A stretch of 64,000 nt of DNA from Lunularia cruciata (lineage: Eukaryota > Streptophyta > Marchantiopsida > Lunulariales > Lunulariaceae): contig OX419756.1 in NCBI GenBank assembly GCA_948567375.1, positions 28,038,333-28,102,332 of the forward strand, given 5' to 3'. This document shows, one piece after another, positions 10,440 through 22,743 of the stretch. The notes under the pieces were generated by a model that worked only from the letters and a program-made list of their open reading frames with translations, did not search any database and had not been told where the DNA came from. Each line of letters begins with the position of its first letter. The first letter of the stretch is position 1. The position numbers were made by a program, and so were the translations under genes.

Positions 10440-11930
10440 TTTCAAGGAAGCTCGTGGGAGAGCTCTAATCTTCATCATCAAGAGGACGACGTGACTGAAA
10501 AGGATAGGTCGATATTTTACTGCAAGATTCGTGTGCAATCAGTGTCCTGGCAAGAAAGATCATGGAAATAGTACACGAGTCTGTTAAGGTAAGAGTTGTA
10601 CTTCTGTGTAGGTTTGAACATACTTTCCAGTTTATGAGGCCACGAGAGGTATTTGATGGTATCACTTTGTCCTTTAATATGCTGCCAGTATACGCGTCTC
10701 GGAAAGCAATATTGCACATTTTGCACCTCAACCAAACACTTCCAATCTTCCATATTTATCCCATCTAGTTTCTATCGGAAACTGCAGATTTAGTATCTCA
10801 CAAAGACTTCCAGTACTTTCAAGTTTTCGTGCTGCTATAATTTTTTCCAGGCGAAAATTCATAAGAAACATGCTACATCTTGCAGGGTGCTTGCTTGTCA
10901 ACGCCAAGGACAGCTTTAGAGCTTTGCCATGCTGCACGAGACATACTCGTTCTTTACCGAGCAATTATACCTGTTAAGGTTGTTTATGCTGCTCCGATGT
11001 TGTAGATGTGTGGGAGAGATATATGATAGAGGATAGCATCTTACGATGTTCTTCACGTTGTCTAGAGGATGATGCATATCGATATTTCAGTAGTCAGAAT
11101 CTTCGTGCTATATTGAAGCTGTACTTTGATCAGTTGTGGTTAAAGTGGTGGTGGATGGAAACGTATTCATGGTTCTAGGTTAACAAGATCTCAATCATTC
11201 CGTGGCCTACAAGCTAAACTATAACTATTTCTTTCTTAGCTTTCTGACTTGTCTTCTGACGTTGTACAGCTAGGTTCGAAAATGAGCAGTTAAGTCAAGT
11301 TGCTGCCTTATGCCACAATGATTGCTTGTATATAGCACACGAGTCACTTACTATCGGATATCAGGTCTGATATATCTCTTATCCTTCCTTCAAAGCAGAC
11401 TTTATGTCCATAAGGTCAGGAGGTTGGTAGTGTTGGTACCTGGTAGAAAAGGTGAATAGTGTGGCGTCACATTGACAAAGTATCGAGCACGCAATGAGTC
11501 CTTCCGGCCTTCATAAGCACTGATTTGCCTTAATACTGGGGGTCGAAAAGGGGAACTCTTGAGAAGTATATTTTGGAAATCAACGTATGGGTTAGAAGAA
11601 TGCGAGTGAGGGGCGGAAACCAGGAGACCAACTTCATGTGATACACCAATTGAACCTCAGATTGTAATTTGGATAACTCAAAATAGAAGTACTTCCTTCA
11701 CTTCTGTGATACCTGTGTGGCTCAGGTTTTAATCATGAAGGGTGTTTTGGTTGATGCAATATGGAGAAATTTACCTCCTAGTCTGAAGAAAGTTTTCACA
11801 TTTCAGATCTCGTACCACTCTTCCGCCGAAATGGCAGTGGAAGTTCTTGATCGACAGGTCACCTTCGCCGAAATGGCAGTGGAAGTTCTTGATCGACAGG
11901 TCACCTTTCTCGACACCGATTACGCAAGTA
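10440..11930 (+). pseudogene. ZW10 (centromere/kinetochore, RZZ and Dsl1/NRZ complex) homologue, exon fragment
   Basis: Exon-like blocks in order: about 10508-10588, ending LMEIVHESVK-like (IMEIVHESVK) at gtaaga; about 10887-10978, with STPRTALELCHAARDI and YRAIIPVK, after ttgcag; about 11275-11370, with CHNDCLYIAHESLTIGYQ; and 11722-11930, with LPPSLKKVFTF and AEMAVEVLDRQVTF. These match my recollection of the C-terminal half of plant ZW10, which acts in the kinetochore checkpoint and in ER-Golgi vesicle tethering. Damage includes a frame slip near 10505, a 42-bp duplication in the last block, and no continuation into downstream exons. The fragment stops where transposon-derived DNA begins near 12012. 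No 5' half is visible, so it is a truncated relic. Confidence 0.7.
11825..11908 (+). repeat. Perfect 42-bp tandem duplication inside the ZW10 fragment
   Basis: 11825-11866 and 11867-11908 are identical. The unit is 14 codons, so it repeats AEMAVEVLDRQVTF in frame. Confidence 0.95.
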
Positions 11931-12117
11931 TTTCTGAGATGTGGTACTTGTGTATGCTTTTAAGTTTATTTTTCCTGACATCCTACTATAGTAAAGACCA
12001 AATGTTGTCACTATATACATTGTTACACAAAATATAGTTTTGTCAATATCATACATTATAGAAGCACAACTCACACATAAGTCATACATGGACTCTAAAG
12101 TATCACAATAATCAATG

Positions 12118-12551
12118 TGTTCTCAATTTAAATCACACTCAATCATATCAATACTTGATATGTCCTTCAATAATTTGTCAACAATTGGACACTGATTATA
12201 GTCAAGCCACATCCATTCTAGCTAATAGAATCTAGATGACTCTCACCGACCTTTGTCCACCATAACCACGAATTAAAGACTCAACATCAAAGAAGTGAGC
12301 TCTATGGAGCTACACTTTGAAAGTATACCCTCTAAAATTGACCTAGGCCTGAAACCTTAAGGGTCCCGCTGATGGCACATCCAACAGTGCAAATAGTGCA
12401 AATAGTGCAAGTGATGATGGGCTTCACCATGTATTAATACCCCAAACATGAAATCTGACCATCAACAAGTAGTCTATGAGTAATTACCAAAATACATCTA
12501 ATTACCATCTTTACTACGGTAGTGTTTGAGCAATCTAGGTGCAACACTACA
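12118..12551 (-). repeat. 3' LTR of PHD-type gypsy copy 1
   Basis: It starts tgttctcaat and ends actaca, and matches 19549-19959 along its length. It is flanked on both sides by a ~100-bp direct repeat (about 12012-12112 and 12575-12671) that is not next to the other LTR. Confidence 0.65.
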
Positions 12552-12832
12552 AATGGAATGATAACTATCATGTGTATATACATTTCTACACAACATACAT
12601 GGTTGTCAGCATCATATGTTATACAAGCACAACTCACACATAAGTTATACATAAACTCTAAAGTGCCACAATTGCCTCTCTAGTTGGTGGTTAGGTCCCT
12701 CTAACTCTAGATAGCCATGTATGTCAAATATATGGTATACCCTATGTTAAATAAAGATTAAGAGACCAGGTGCTATTGAGCCCCATCATTAGTTGCATGT
12801 CTGCAATCTATACCATATAAAAGATGAACTAG

Positions 12833-13138
12833 CTATAAGTCAAGTACATCTAGGACATAACCACTTCCTTGAAGAACCATTGTGAGGAGAAGAGTCAAAA
12901 ATACCATATGCCATCCTCTCAAATAGCTATCACACACCAACATAGTAGTAACTCCACCAAAAGAGCCATATAACATACATCGCAAGCCTAAACATACAAT
13001 TGCCAAGTTTGGGTCCATAGTACCATCAATGTTTGGAAGATGGCATGGTGCACAATTGCGTACATGATCCTTCCAAACAACACCATCATTTCTTTCTAAT
13101 ACAAGGACTCTAGATTGCAAAACCTCATGCATTCTCAA
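12833..13138 (-). pseudogene. Polyprotein C terminus: post-integrase module with degenerate PHD finger
   Basis: The frame reads VWKDHVRNCAPCHLPN and then MDPNLA, a post-integrase segment found in some gypsy polyproteins. It continues as CMLYGSFGG...MLVCD...RGWHMV. The spacing fits a PHD finger (Cys4-His-Cys3) with several metal ligands mutated. In copy 2 (59953-60040) the second position is still Cys (CMLCG). PHD fingers read histone H3 tails, so a role in targeting integration is possible but is inference. Confidence 0.55.
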
Positions 13139-13299
13139 GATAGTGCGGCCTATAGGAATATCAAGTGTTGTCGATGTTATCTATTGTAGATATATATAGT
13201 CACCTGGATAAAATTGATGGATTGGGGGTCTATAACCTCCTCCTTGATTAGTAGCATAGTGTAAGCTATCCCTATGCTAAGCAATCACCAAGTTCTCAA

Positions 13300-16200
13300 A
13301 GGCTATCAACAACACTCTCCAAAATATCTTTGCCCATTGAGAACATGCACTTATCCATACGTTTGGAGCACCCAAGTCCAAAACTATAATAACATCTTGA
13401 TGAATAGTTGTAGGTAAATTTGGATCTCATCCATAAAGTAGAAAGTAAGGAGAGAAGGATGCTAAGAAGGCTTTTTGGCTAAACCAATAGCCCATGGCCA
13501 ACCAAGGTAACGGGAGATCCCAATATCCCAAGTGGCTTCTTTGCAAACCATACTTCCGCAATCCTCTCTTCACCGTCTAAACCACTCTCTTTACTAAGCC
13601 ATCTTCCTTAAGGTGATCTTAGGAGGTAGCACAATGATCAATCAAAGCCTTGTCACACAAGACCTAAAACTCCCCCAAGAACTTTGTACCCCAATCAATC
13701 AAAACCTCAACTAGTACACCAAAATGACAAAGAACCCGATCCAAGAATGAGTAAGCCGCCCTTCACTAGACTTGTCAAAAGTGCCACCAACTCAATCCAT
13801 TTGAAGAAGTGCTGCACCATCACCAAAACATATGATGATGTCTCACAATCAATGATAAAGGTCAAATGAAATCCAAAATCCAATTGTAACCCAATCCTAT
13901 GATAGGTAATGGATGTAATTGTGGCATAAGAGCATTAAATGATTCTCTAACTTAATCACAAACCACACATCCGGCAACAAACAATTGTACCCCAATCTGC
14001 ATACCGCCCCACCAATAATGACTATGAAGTGAACTATATGTGTGTTTTACTCCAAAATGTCCTAGCTCCTCATGAGCATGAGGGACCAACTATGGTCTCT
14101 GAGATGAAAGTAGTACTACTTGCACTCTACCATCTTCCCATACCAAACAAAGATGTCTACCCTCCACTCTAAACTGCCGAGCTTGCTAAAGGACATGGTC
14201 TTTCTCCTTGGCCCCAATTGTGCCACCCACAACACTAGTGCAAAGATAGTCCATCACTAAGATATCATCATGAATGTCTCACTGAATTGTACCAATATCT
14301 TCACCCTTTGGATTTGTGACCTCAATAACTTCTTGTGTATGTGTTGAGAGAGATATCACCAAAGCGTAAAAAAATATACAAAGAAAGGTCAATGTATGCC
14401 AACCTGGTACCATCTCATCATCTATCTCACCATGCCAACATGCTTTGGTTTAATCTTATTGGTTGGGACATGGGTTTCTACTCAACCCATCCATATCATA
14501 GTTCATCACTCTTGGTCTGTGAACAATCATGAAATCATACTCTTGTAAATCAGAGCCCATCATGCAAGCTTCCTTGAAAGCTTGCCAGATTCCATCAACC
14601 ACTTAAGTGGATGATGATCAATGATGAGAATAAAGGGATTACCAAATAGGTAACATTGGAAATATAATATTGCCCATATTGCTCAAAACACTCTCTCTCA
14701 TATGAACTATATTTCACTTCCATTGAATTGTTGGAATGACTAGCATAGGCCACCACAAACTCCTTCTCATCATATCATGTTGGATGAGCATTGCTCTATG
14801 CCCCAACATACTCCAGTCAGTGCAAACATGAAATGATCATCCTTTGATTGATCTCCTCAAAATAAGAGCAGATGTCAACCTCTCCTTGAGCTTTACAAAA
14901 TCTCTCTCTCACGTGTGAGAATCACCCATCAAAGGAATGTTCTCCATAAAGTACTATGGAAAATAGATTGATGAACTTGGAAATATCATAGTATATGTAA
15001 CATCTCCCAAAAATCACCAAAATAGGAATCTTGAAGAACCAAACCTCAACCAGCATGTGTATGTCCCTAACATGGCCATCCAAAAATCACCAAATGAATG
15101 GGGCCATGTTTTTCCAGGTCTTGTGCCCCCAACAAGAAAATGTATGTTGGTAGGGTCTTTTAGTAATGGTTGACAACTTACATTGGTAATAACTTAGGAT
15201 ATTGATATGCAAAGTGTGCCACATGATGTAGAGAGGCTCGCCTACCAGTCTCATCTCTCTCCATATACAAATACCTCTATACTCCTATATTTGCATGTAG
15301 TACCGTAGTTAGTCAAGTGCTAATCCCACCAAACAACTCCAATAGACATACTCCCTCTATTGGATATTCCCAAGCAATGAGTGTGGTATCCAAAGGTGTC
15401 AAGATAATCAACTTTAGAGGCTCATCCTCACAATAGTCTCTTGGTGATACAAAGGCTCCACTCCAAGTCTACTACACCAATTGATTTGCATGCTACTATA
15501 ATGCCTCCTTTGAACTTTACAATGGAATATCCAGGTGGATGAACAATCACACTTGTATTCCAAATTCAAGTGATATCCTCTAGTATCAAAGTATATTCTA
15601 TAGGGGCATTCCCCTCTAATAAGTCACCAGGCCAAGTAACTACACCATTGAAACTGATGCTACCATGGTGTAGGGTTGTAGTGAGCCAAGACGGCCACTA
15701 TTGAAGTGTATTGGTAAGCAACATACTCTATCTCTCACTTGATTGCCAACTTGGTCTATATGAGGTTATCTCTTCCTAATAGTGAATACTAAAACCCATG
15801 GGGTATAACATTGCTCCCCAACTAGCACATCATAGGACTCAACTACTATTGCAATGACTTGAGCTCTCACCACAGAACTATCAATTGGATGACTAGGCTG
15901 AACTTGGGCAACAAGCTCTCCACATGTGATGTATGTGTCAAACCACCCCCTAGAGATATCTGGATATAAAATGGACACCTCTCCATATTGATCTTTTGGA
16001 ACTCCATACCAACTACTACAGTCTTCTCCGACATAAGAGGCTATATACTTGAGTCTAATAAGACTCTTTGTGGTGTATAAACCTTCTTCAAAGGTCCCAC
16101 CAAATGGAAAATCTCTCTTTTTTTATATAGTATGACAACTTTATGTGTGAATAAGGCTCTCTCAAAGGCCGGTTTAGTTGGTAAGTCTTCCAATCTAGCC

Positions 16201-16385
16201 ATTGGTACTTGCCATAAACCATTGGTCATTGAGCAAATCCCATGCTCCTCAACCAAGTCAACTCCACTATCAACCACCTCTACTCTAGAAGCAAGAACCA
16301 CATCATCCTTACTCTCACAAAGTGTGGTTGCTAATTGGAACATTGGAGTTGGATCAACTCCCAATGTGAACATGTCATTGGCCAA
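13300..16385 (-). pseudogene. Degenerate pol (protease, RT/RNase H, integrase) of PHD-type gypsy copy 1
   Basis: 16041-16385 ends with RVLLDSSI, a worn form of the LLDSGA retropepsin site. Near 14950-14800 the minus strand reads VKLKERLTSA, then a TDWSMLGH-like RNase H segment. The integrase region at about 13690-13900 aligns to the better kept copy 2 frame at 60731-60961. Stops and frameshifts are scattered throughout. The RT part (about 15000-15760) is placed by position rather than by a clean motif. Confidence 0.5.
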
Positions 16386-16942
16386 AGAAAAAGGGCAACT
16401 CCTAATCAGCTAAGTAGCCCCCAATATTGTGTTAGACTTAGTTTGTGTAGTAGCAAGTGGTTGACTAGTAGGTAGTCTATCATGCACCCCATTACCACCT
16501 ACCACACTTGCATTGGGACATCTAGGAACCATGGATGTTGCTTGTAATACCTCAAAGAGTGTAAAAGATTGGGGAAGTTTGACCTATCTACCAGCTTCTC
16601 CTCTCTATGGGTCCAACTCCACTTATGCTCCTCTAGGCTCTGGAGCACATATTGCACTCCTAATGACACAAGTAGATGCATCTACATGTGCTGCTCCATA
16701 CATGAAGTCCAAGACATCTCTACCAACATATGAGATGGAAGTCTCAACACTCAAATCTGATCTCCTCTAAGCAGTAGCCATGCTAGCCAATCCTTGCTCC
16801 AATTGCTCAATCTGAATAGTATGGTTGTATCAAAAGTAAGGGCAGGTACTACACCTCTACTAGGTGTGGATCCTCTACCACCACCTTGTCCTCCATGACT
16901 TGGAGCTCTTCTACCACTCTTTAACTTTAGGTGTAGGTCAAA

Positions 16943-17076
16943 GCATCGACCACTAGTGTGACCAAATCTGTGGCAATGCTCACACGATCTTGTGCTAGTT
17001 ACAATCCACCAAATGTATCAAGTCTACTATCTTGAGTGCAATCTCTCCTATGGTGAGGTCCACCACAAGTCCAACA
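16943..17076 (-). pseudogene. Gag zinc knuckle pair of PHD-type gypsy copy 1
   Basis: The minus strand reads CWTCGGPHHRRDC (17076-17038) and then CEHCHRFGHTSGRC (about 16984-16943). The second fits CX2CX4HX4C exactly. The first is a close variant with one residue fewer before the last Cys. Such knuckles bind RNA in retroelement Gag. Confidence 0.6.
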
Positions 17077-18756
17077 AGTAACACCACCACTCACTAGCTA
17101 ATATTGACCCAAAAGTGAAGGTAAGGGTCACTAGGCCTTCCACTCACTCCATAAAATATGGGCTATCCACCATGTCCTAAAAACTAACATGGCATGATGC
17201 ACTATACTGCACTCTAAAACAAATCATAATTATGGATGAGATCTCCCTACCAAATTGAAATGTCACTACTCTCTCCTCCACCATGTTGAGCTCAATATGC
17301 TCAACCAAACCAAAGACCACTACCAAAGTAAGCAAAATAGTCTATAAAAACTTAGCATCATGAACTCTACATCATAGTTCCTTGTCTAGTATCCCATACC
17401 AAAATTGGACTACTTAGGCCTCAATAACTCCCTAAGTAAAGTTGATCAGCCATCTCATGCAAGTGTCGGCCTTGCATAAACTTTCTCTAGCCTTCTCTCC
17501 AATGTTAGAACTCTTGCAAGCTCTTTGGCTTGTCAGTCCACACTCCTTAGTAATTTTGTCTCAAACACTAGAAGAACTCTACCATAGAGTTAAACCTCTG
17601 TACTACATCACTTCTTATAGTGGTACCTCCACTTTTAGTAGCACTATCTCCAACTAGTGCACCTCCATTAGCTCCACCAATGCTATTAGAGCTAAAACTC
17701 ATGGGTAATACCAATCTATCTCTGGCTACCAAGCTTGAAGTGATAGAGATATAGTTCAAAGATAAATATTTTTCCATAGCTCAATCTCCTCAAAGTGAGC
17801 TCTCTTGAACTCATGGTAATCATCCATCCGTGGACTCTCCAAGTGCTAAAAATAACCCCTTCTATGCCATGAAAGGTGAACAAATTGATTTTGCATCTAT
17901 TATAGATCACACCAACTATCAAACTCTTGGATAAAGTCATCCAACTCAATGGTACCCACTATACTACAATAATGCCTAGGGCCTTTGGAAACCCCAAAAA
18001 TCTTGTCCATGTCCCAAAACAACGGTACGGACATACCAAGTGCACTCTTAATTGAATCTGCTCTTGTGTCAAACTTCAACTAAGAGTCAATCACCTCCTT
18101 CATTGGGACCTTAGATATAGGTTGATATCAAGTGCCACTTTGAGAAAACCCACCACATATTGTAGTGCTATCTCCTTTGGGATCCTCAAAGAACTTTGTC
18201 ATGACAAAGTAACTACAAACTGCAACCGTAACTACCGCAAGTACCCCACTATGAATCATCACCAAGTACCAACACCAAGCATCACCACCAAGTGCCAACA
18301 CTATTGGAAAGCTACCCACTAATGTAACTCTAAATAAGACAACTAAACTAGGAGAAAGTGTGATATGTAACCTACCATCATAACACGTATTCTCACGATC
18401 TATAGATCATCATTTCTTGCCTTACTAGAGAGAAACAAAGGTAATCTGATTGGTCATCACTCTGGCCTCACTACTGAGAGCACACCAAAGCACCAATGCT
18501 CTAAAGTCAAGGCACTTCACACAAATAAGAAGTAGAGAATGAAGGGGGTCCAATTACAAGAAATCTAAACAAAAATCCTCCATCTCATAAATTGACACTA
18601 GACTGACTCTACCACCATTTGGCATTTGACATGATAGGAGTTATCTACTTCCTAAGTTACAAAGATCACCAAGAATGAAATCAAATTATCTCTCTTAGCC
18701 AGAGCTACATGTGTATAGATATAAGTGGAATAGTCACTATGACAACAAGTGAGGAT

Positions 18757-18820
18757 GGACCAATTGGCTAAAGCACTAGTCTAGGAATCAAAGATATGGG
18801 ATTCAAATCCTATTATGCAC
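18757..18820 (+). repeat. tRNA-like pol III box sequence (SINE or tRNA relic)
   Basis: ttggctaaagcactag resembles an A box, and gggattcaaatcc resembles a B box (GGTTCAAATCC type). They have tRNA-like spacing with an anticodon-loop-like ctaggaatc between them. Acceptor stem pairing is poor, so it is not an intact tRNA. Confidence 0.35.
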
Positions 18821-19548
18821 AATCTAGCAAGGTGTGCAAATTTTACCAAACAATGACCAAGAACTACTCTAAACTAACTAGCCTCACATTGGCAAGCTAG
18901 CTTCTAGGTGTTTGTAGCCTCTCATAGCCACAAATCCATACCTTGAAGCCTCTAAATGCCAAGTGATGCCTTTCTTCTTGCCACTTTGAACCCTCTCCAA
19001 ATCTAGCAAATCTCCTCCAAATCTGGCCAACCTTCGAACCCTCTCTAAATTTTCACTTCAAACACTCTCTAAATATGGTGAACCTCCACCAACTCAAGCT
19101 AAAATATGACCTTAAATTTGACATAAATCTCTAAAGTTTGTTGACTACCAAATCCTCCACTAAAACTTCACTCAAGCCAAATTGGAAGGATGGGTTTCTC
19201 CAACTCACCAATTCAAAGGAATGGGTTCCCAACTCCATCTTCAATTTTTTCTCTCAAGCTCAATTTGCACTAAATTGGTCATACTTTCACTTCTTGAGCT
19301 TAAAATAACAACTACCGCTTGAGAATTGCTTCTTTCTGCTTCAAATTTGGCCATTGCTTTTACACATTGTTTGTCTCGCTACCAAATCTGTATCAATTCA
19401 AAAGAGCTTTTACACACATGATCACTCCCAAGGAAAGTCTAAATTCTAATAGAGCTACCAACGGTTAGCAAGTCTTGGAGGTACCACCAACACTCTCAAT
19501 TCTTACATCCAATTTCCCTTTGACCTCACTTCTTTGATGTAACTAGTT

Positions 19549-19959
19549 TGTTCTCAATTTGAATCACACTCAATCACATCAATAATTAATCTACCAACAA
19601 TTGGGCATTGACTACAGCCAAGCCAAACCCACTCTAGCTAAGAGAATCCAAATGACGCTCATCGGTCTTTGTCTCCATAGCCAAGAACTCAAAAGCTCAA
19701 CATCAAAGAAGTAAGCTCTCTAGAGCTGCACTTCAAAATTATACCCTCTGAACTCGACCTAGGTCTCAAACCCTAATGGTACCACCAATATTACATTCAA
19801 TGGTGTGAACATTGCAAATGATAGTAGGCCCCACCATGAAGTCAATACCCCGAACATGAAATCTGACCGTCAACAAGTACTCTATGAGTAACTACCAAAA
19901 TACCTCTAACTACCATCTCTACTACTCTAGCATCTGAGAAATCTAAGTGTGACGCTACA
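19549..19959 (-). repeat. 5' LTR of PHD-type gypsy copy 1
   Basis: It matches 12118-12551 and starts tgttctcaat and ends cgctaca. No clear primer-binding site was recognised next to it on the minus strand. Confidence 0.6.
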
Positions 19960-22127
19960 AATTGCATGACACAAATCCCCAACAATAAATGGTAGGACTA
20001 AACCTCATCAACTTGTTAAACAACTATTCTTCCTTTTTTTTGTATGAGTGGTGCTACAATTAAGCAAGCCTCCAATTATAGTGGAGAGAATAAAACTTCA
20101 AGAGAAGAGCCTTGTTAATAAGCACACATGATTTGACTAGCAATCCAAACATATGGAAGATAATTTTTTTTTGCTAACAAGACGTCTAATCATATGTTTG
20201 CATATATCTCAACATAATTAAACTATAAAATGATAAATTCCTCAATCAATAGAGATTTCAGATCAGTTAGTCAAACACTCACACTAAAATCATGTGAAGA
20301 TCAAGAAGTGCCAAATTGTTTCAAAGCTGCCTTGCAAAATATAGATCAAGTCATGAAAATAAATGTAGAGGTTGATTGGGAAAGCAACTTGAAGATGCTC
20401 AAACACTAATTTACAATGACATTAAAGATTATTCCACTATTCTTTGTAGTTTCATACCTTTTCTTGATTGTTGATGATTGATATCATCTCCAATTCACAA
20501 ATTTCCATGGCTTCTATAATAATTGGACAAAATCACTTTCAATTCATTGCATTCTTGACTAGTGCTACAAAAAATGCAATAGGAAATAGCTGGCTTATGC
20601 AATCAAGAACACTCATAGCAAGGTATACCCCTTGGTATGTTCCTCTGGCATGGCATGTGTCAGTTGTGTATACATGGCAAGAAAAGCATGCTACTTGCAC
20701 CTAATGGACAAGACATATAAAGGCTCACTTGAAGCAATGATTAGAATTTACTTAAAATTTTATTACACTTCCTAGGTTTGCAATATCCAAGAGGGAAGTT
20801 GTTGAAGTATTTATCAGCTGATATCTTCATGTGCACTTGCTTACTGTGCCATGTAGCCATGTATGATGTATTTGCAAGTAATTCAAAGCGGGCTAGATTG
20901 ATGATGTCTTTTGATGTGAGCTTTTTAACATTACAAATTAGTGGCCTTGCAAATTCTGCTCAACTGCATCCATATACTCAAAATGTTTTTGTAAAGGTCA
21001 AGCAACCTGCATCATGTGTAGTAAACGAAACATGTAATAGATCATCCTTCATTTGATTAATAGACACTCAAAACTTGCACACATTTAATCCAAAGCACTG
21101 CTACAGATGCATGGACTTTGCTTCCCGTTCAATATTGCTTGTTGGACAAACAATGCAATCGTTTCATGGTTTATTGCTTATGAATGTATATGGAGTTGAC
21201 ATAGCACTCAAGCAGTTTGAACATGCTACTCATGCTTCTTTTGCAGTACTTGAATTTACTCTGACTTGTAAGAGATGGGCCATGGTAAAATTAAGAAATC
21301 TATTGCCGAGAGAATGAAAAACAAAGGTGGTGTTGCCCAAGCGAGAAAATGTGCCCCCATCTGAAACTAGTTTTCAAAAAGATAACTGGACCTCTCTTTG
21401 TAAGTATTATAGATCCCTGTACCGCATTAATAAATTCCCCTAAGAAAAAGTGCCCGTATCGGTGAACTGTACCCTCCTTGTAAATATTATAGATTTCTGT
21501 GCCTGTATTAGTAAAACATCGATTATCATAATCTGCAAAGTAGTTTAAACACGAAACAACTTCGACACCCAACAAATGTATGCGAAAGTCTCCCACGATA
21601 CCGTACAGTTTATGTATAAAATAGCGTGGACACAATGAACTTAACGTACAAAAAAGAGGAGACATATAACGAACGGTTGGACAAACCAAACTCGTATACT
21701 TCTTGACCAATTAATTTCACTACGATTTTATTTCGACCTTATCCGTCGACACCGTTTTGCGACATCATTATCGTCCTTGTTCTTCAGGCACACCGGATAC
21801 CGCCCAATAAGTTTTGTAAATTATCTCGCGTACCTTGGTATTGTAATATTTCAGTCTACCTGATGACAAAGGTTTTTCAAACAGCCTTGAGTAAGTCTTT
21901 GAATATAATACCCAGGTTTTGTACTTATTGAAGGTACGGCTGGATTGTATGCCATATACTAGTATATGTGGTGTTACTGTTTATATATTCTTGTGGTGAG
22001 TTCTCCATTTATACCACCCTTTCCTTCCACTGTTTGGTTTCTTATGTGTTATGAAATTTTATTAATTTATAAGCATATACCTGTATATTGATTCAAATAT
22101 AAAATATATTAGTTCCAATAAAAAAAC
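19960..22127. other. AT-rich stretch, no gene recognised
   Basis: Several short frames are open (78, 92 and 80 codons on plus between 20468 and 21317; 136 codons on minus 21300-21710), but none shows a motif I recognise. 21384-21530 contains two worn ~75-bp direct repeats sharing gtaaNtattatagatNNctgt. These may be remains of an unidentified transposon. Confidence 0.45.
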
Positions 22128-22230
22128 TAACAGAACATGTGAAATGAAAAAAGGCGACCGCGTAGGAAAAATGAAGGATGGGAAGACCCCATCAAGCCGT
22201 ACATGGGAGAGACAAAAAGGTAACATGGGG

Positions 22231-22743
22231 CTAAGTCCCAATAGAGTCTGTATGAGAAATCTGCCCTACCGCACCTAAGATATCCAAGCTATGCAAGTCG
22301 TACGGTCTACACACAACTCGAGCATCCGAAGAAACATCACCTAATGTGATTGCTCTCCTATGGATTGCACCAGCCACTGCCCTCCGTAGAGCAATGGACA
22401 CACGCTGTCTAAAGTAAGCTACGAAGTATGAGAGTGAGAGTGGTACCCCCTGACGCCTAACATGATAAGCTCTCATGCACTCCCTGACAAATGTGTCAAA
22501 TGCCGTGTCCATCGCTCCATATAACTCTAAGGCTAGAGGAACAAAGAGATGACCTCGCTGCATGCCCCTATACTTGGAGACCTTGCGACCTGCTGCTGCA
22601 CTCGCCGCCCATCCAAGGGGATGGGTAATCACTCCCTCCGAAACTGTATCCCGTGTAGGGTCCGTGACCACGACATCCGCTACTGTCACCTGATCATCTT
22701 GGACCAAGTATAAGTCTACCCTGACATGTGTCGTCTGCAACAC
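22231..22743 (-). pseudogene. LINE C-terminal restriction-like endonuclease domain
   Basis: The open frame of 170 codons ends ISHTDSIGT. The candidate catalytic set is Asp of RVDLYL, Asp of ADVVVTDP and Lys of GRKVSKY, which matches the usual D...PD...K-Y order of restriction-like endonucleases. This nicking domain sets the target site in R2-type elements. The assignment is from motif order only. Confidence 0.5.

Larger units (their letters stand above)
12012..19959 (-). mobile_element. Decayed Ty3/gypsy LTR retrotransposon with PHD-type C terminus, copy 1
   Basis: The LTR-like direct repeats are 12118-12551 and 19549-19959, both starting tgttctcaat and ending ctaca. Read on the minus strand, the order is zinc knuckles (about 17076-16943), protease-like LLDS (about 16050), RNase H-like region (about 14950-14640), integrase (about 14000-13300), and a C-terminal module with HLPNIDGTMDPNLA and a PHD-like Cys/His pattern (12985-12833). 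No frame stays open beyond about 115 codons, so it is dead. A second copy lies at 47570-48454 plus 59949-64000. No clean target-site duplication was found. Confidence 0.75.

Noticed and set aside
18128-18319. Hydrophobic minus-strand frame resembling a small membrane protein
   Set aside because: Lies in the decayed gag region of the gypsy element and has no support beyond length.
21300-21710. 136-codon minus-strand frame
   Set aside because: It spans two worn direct repeats and shows no recognisable motif; the open length can occur by chance in AT-rich DNA.
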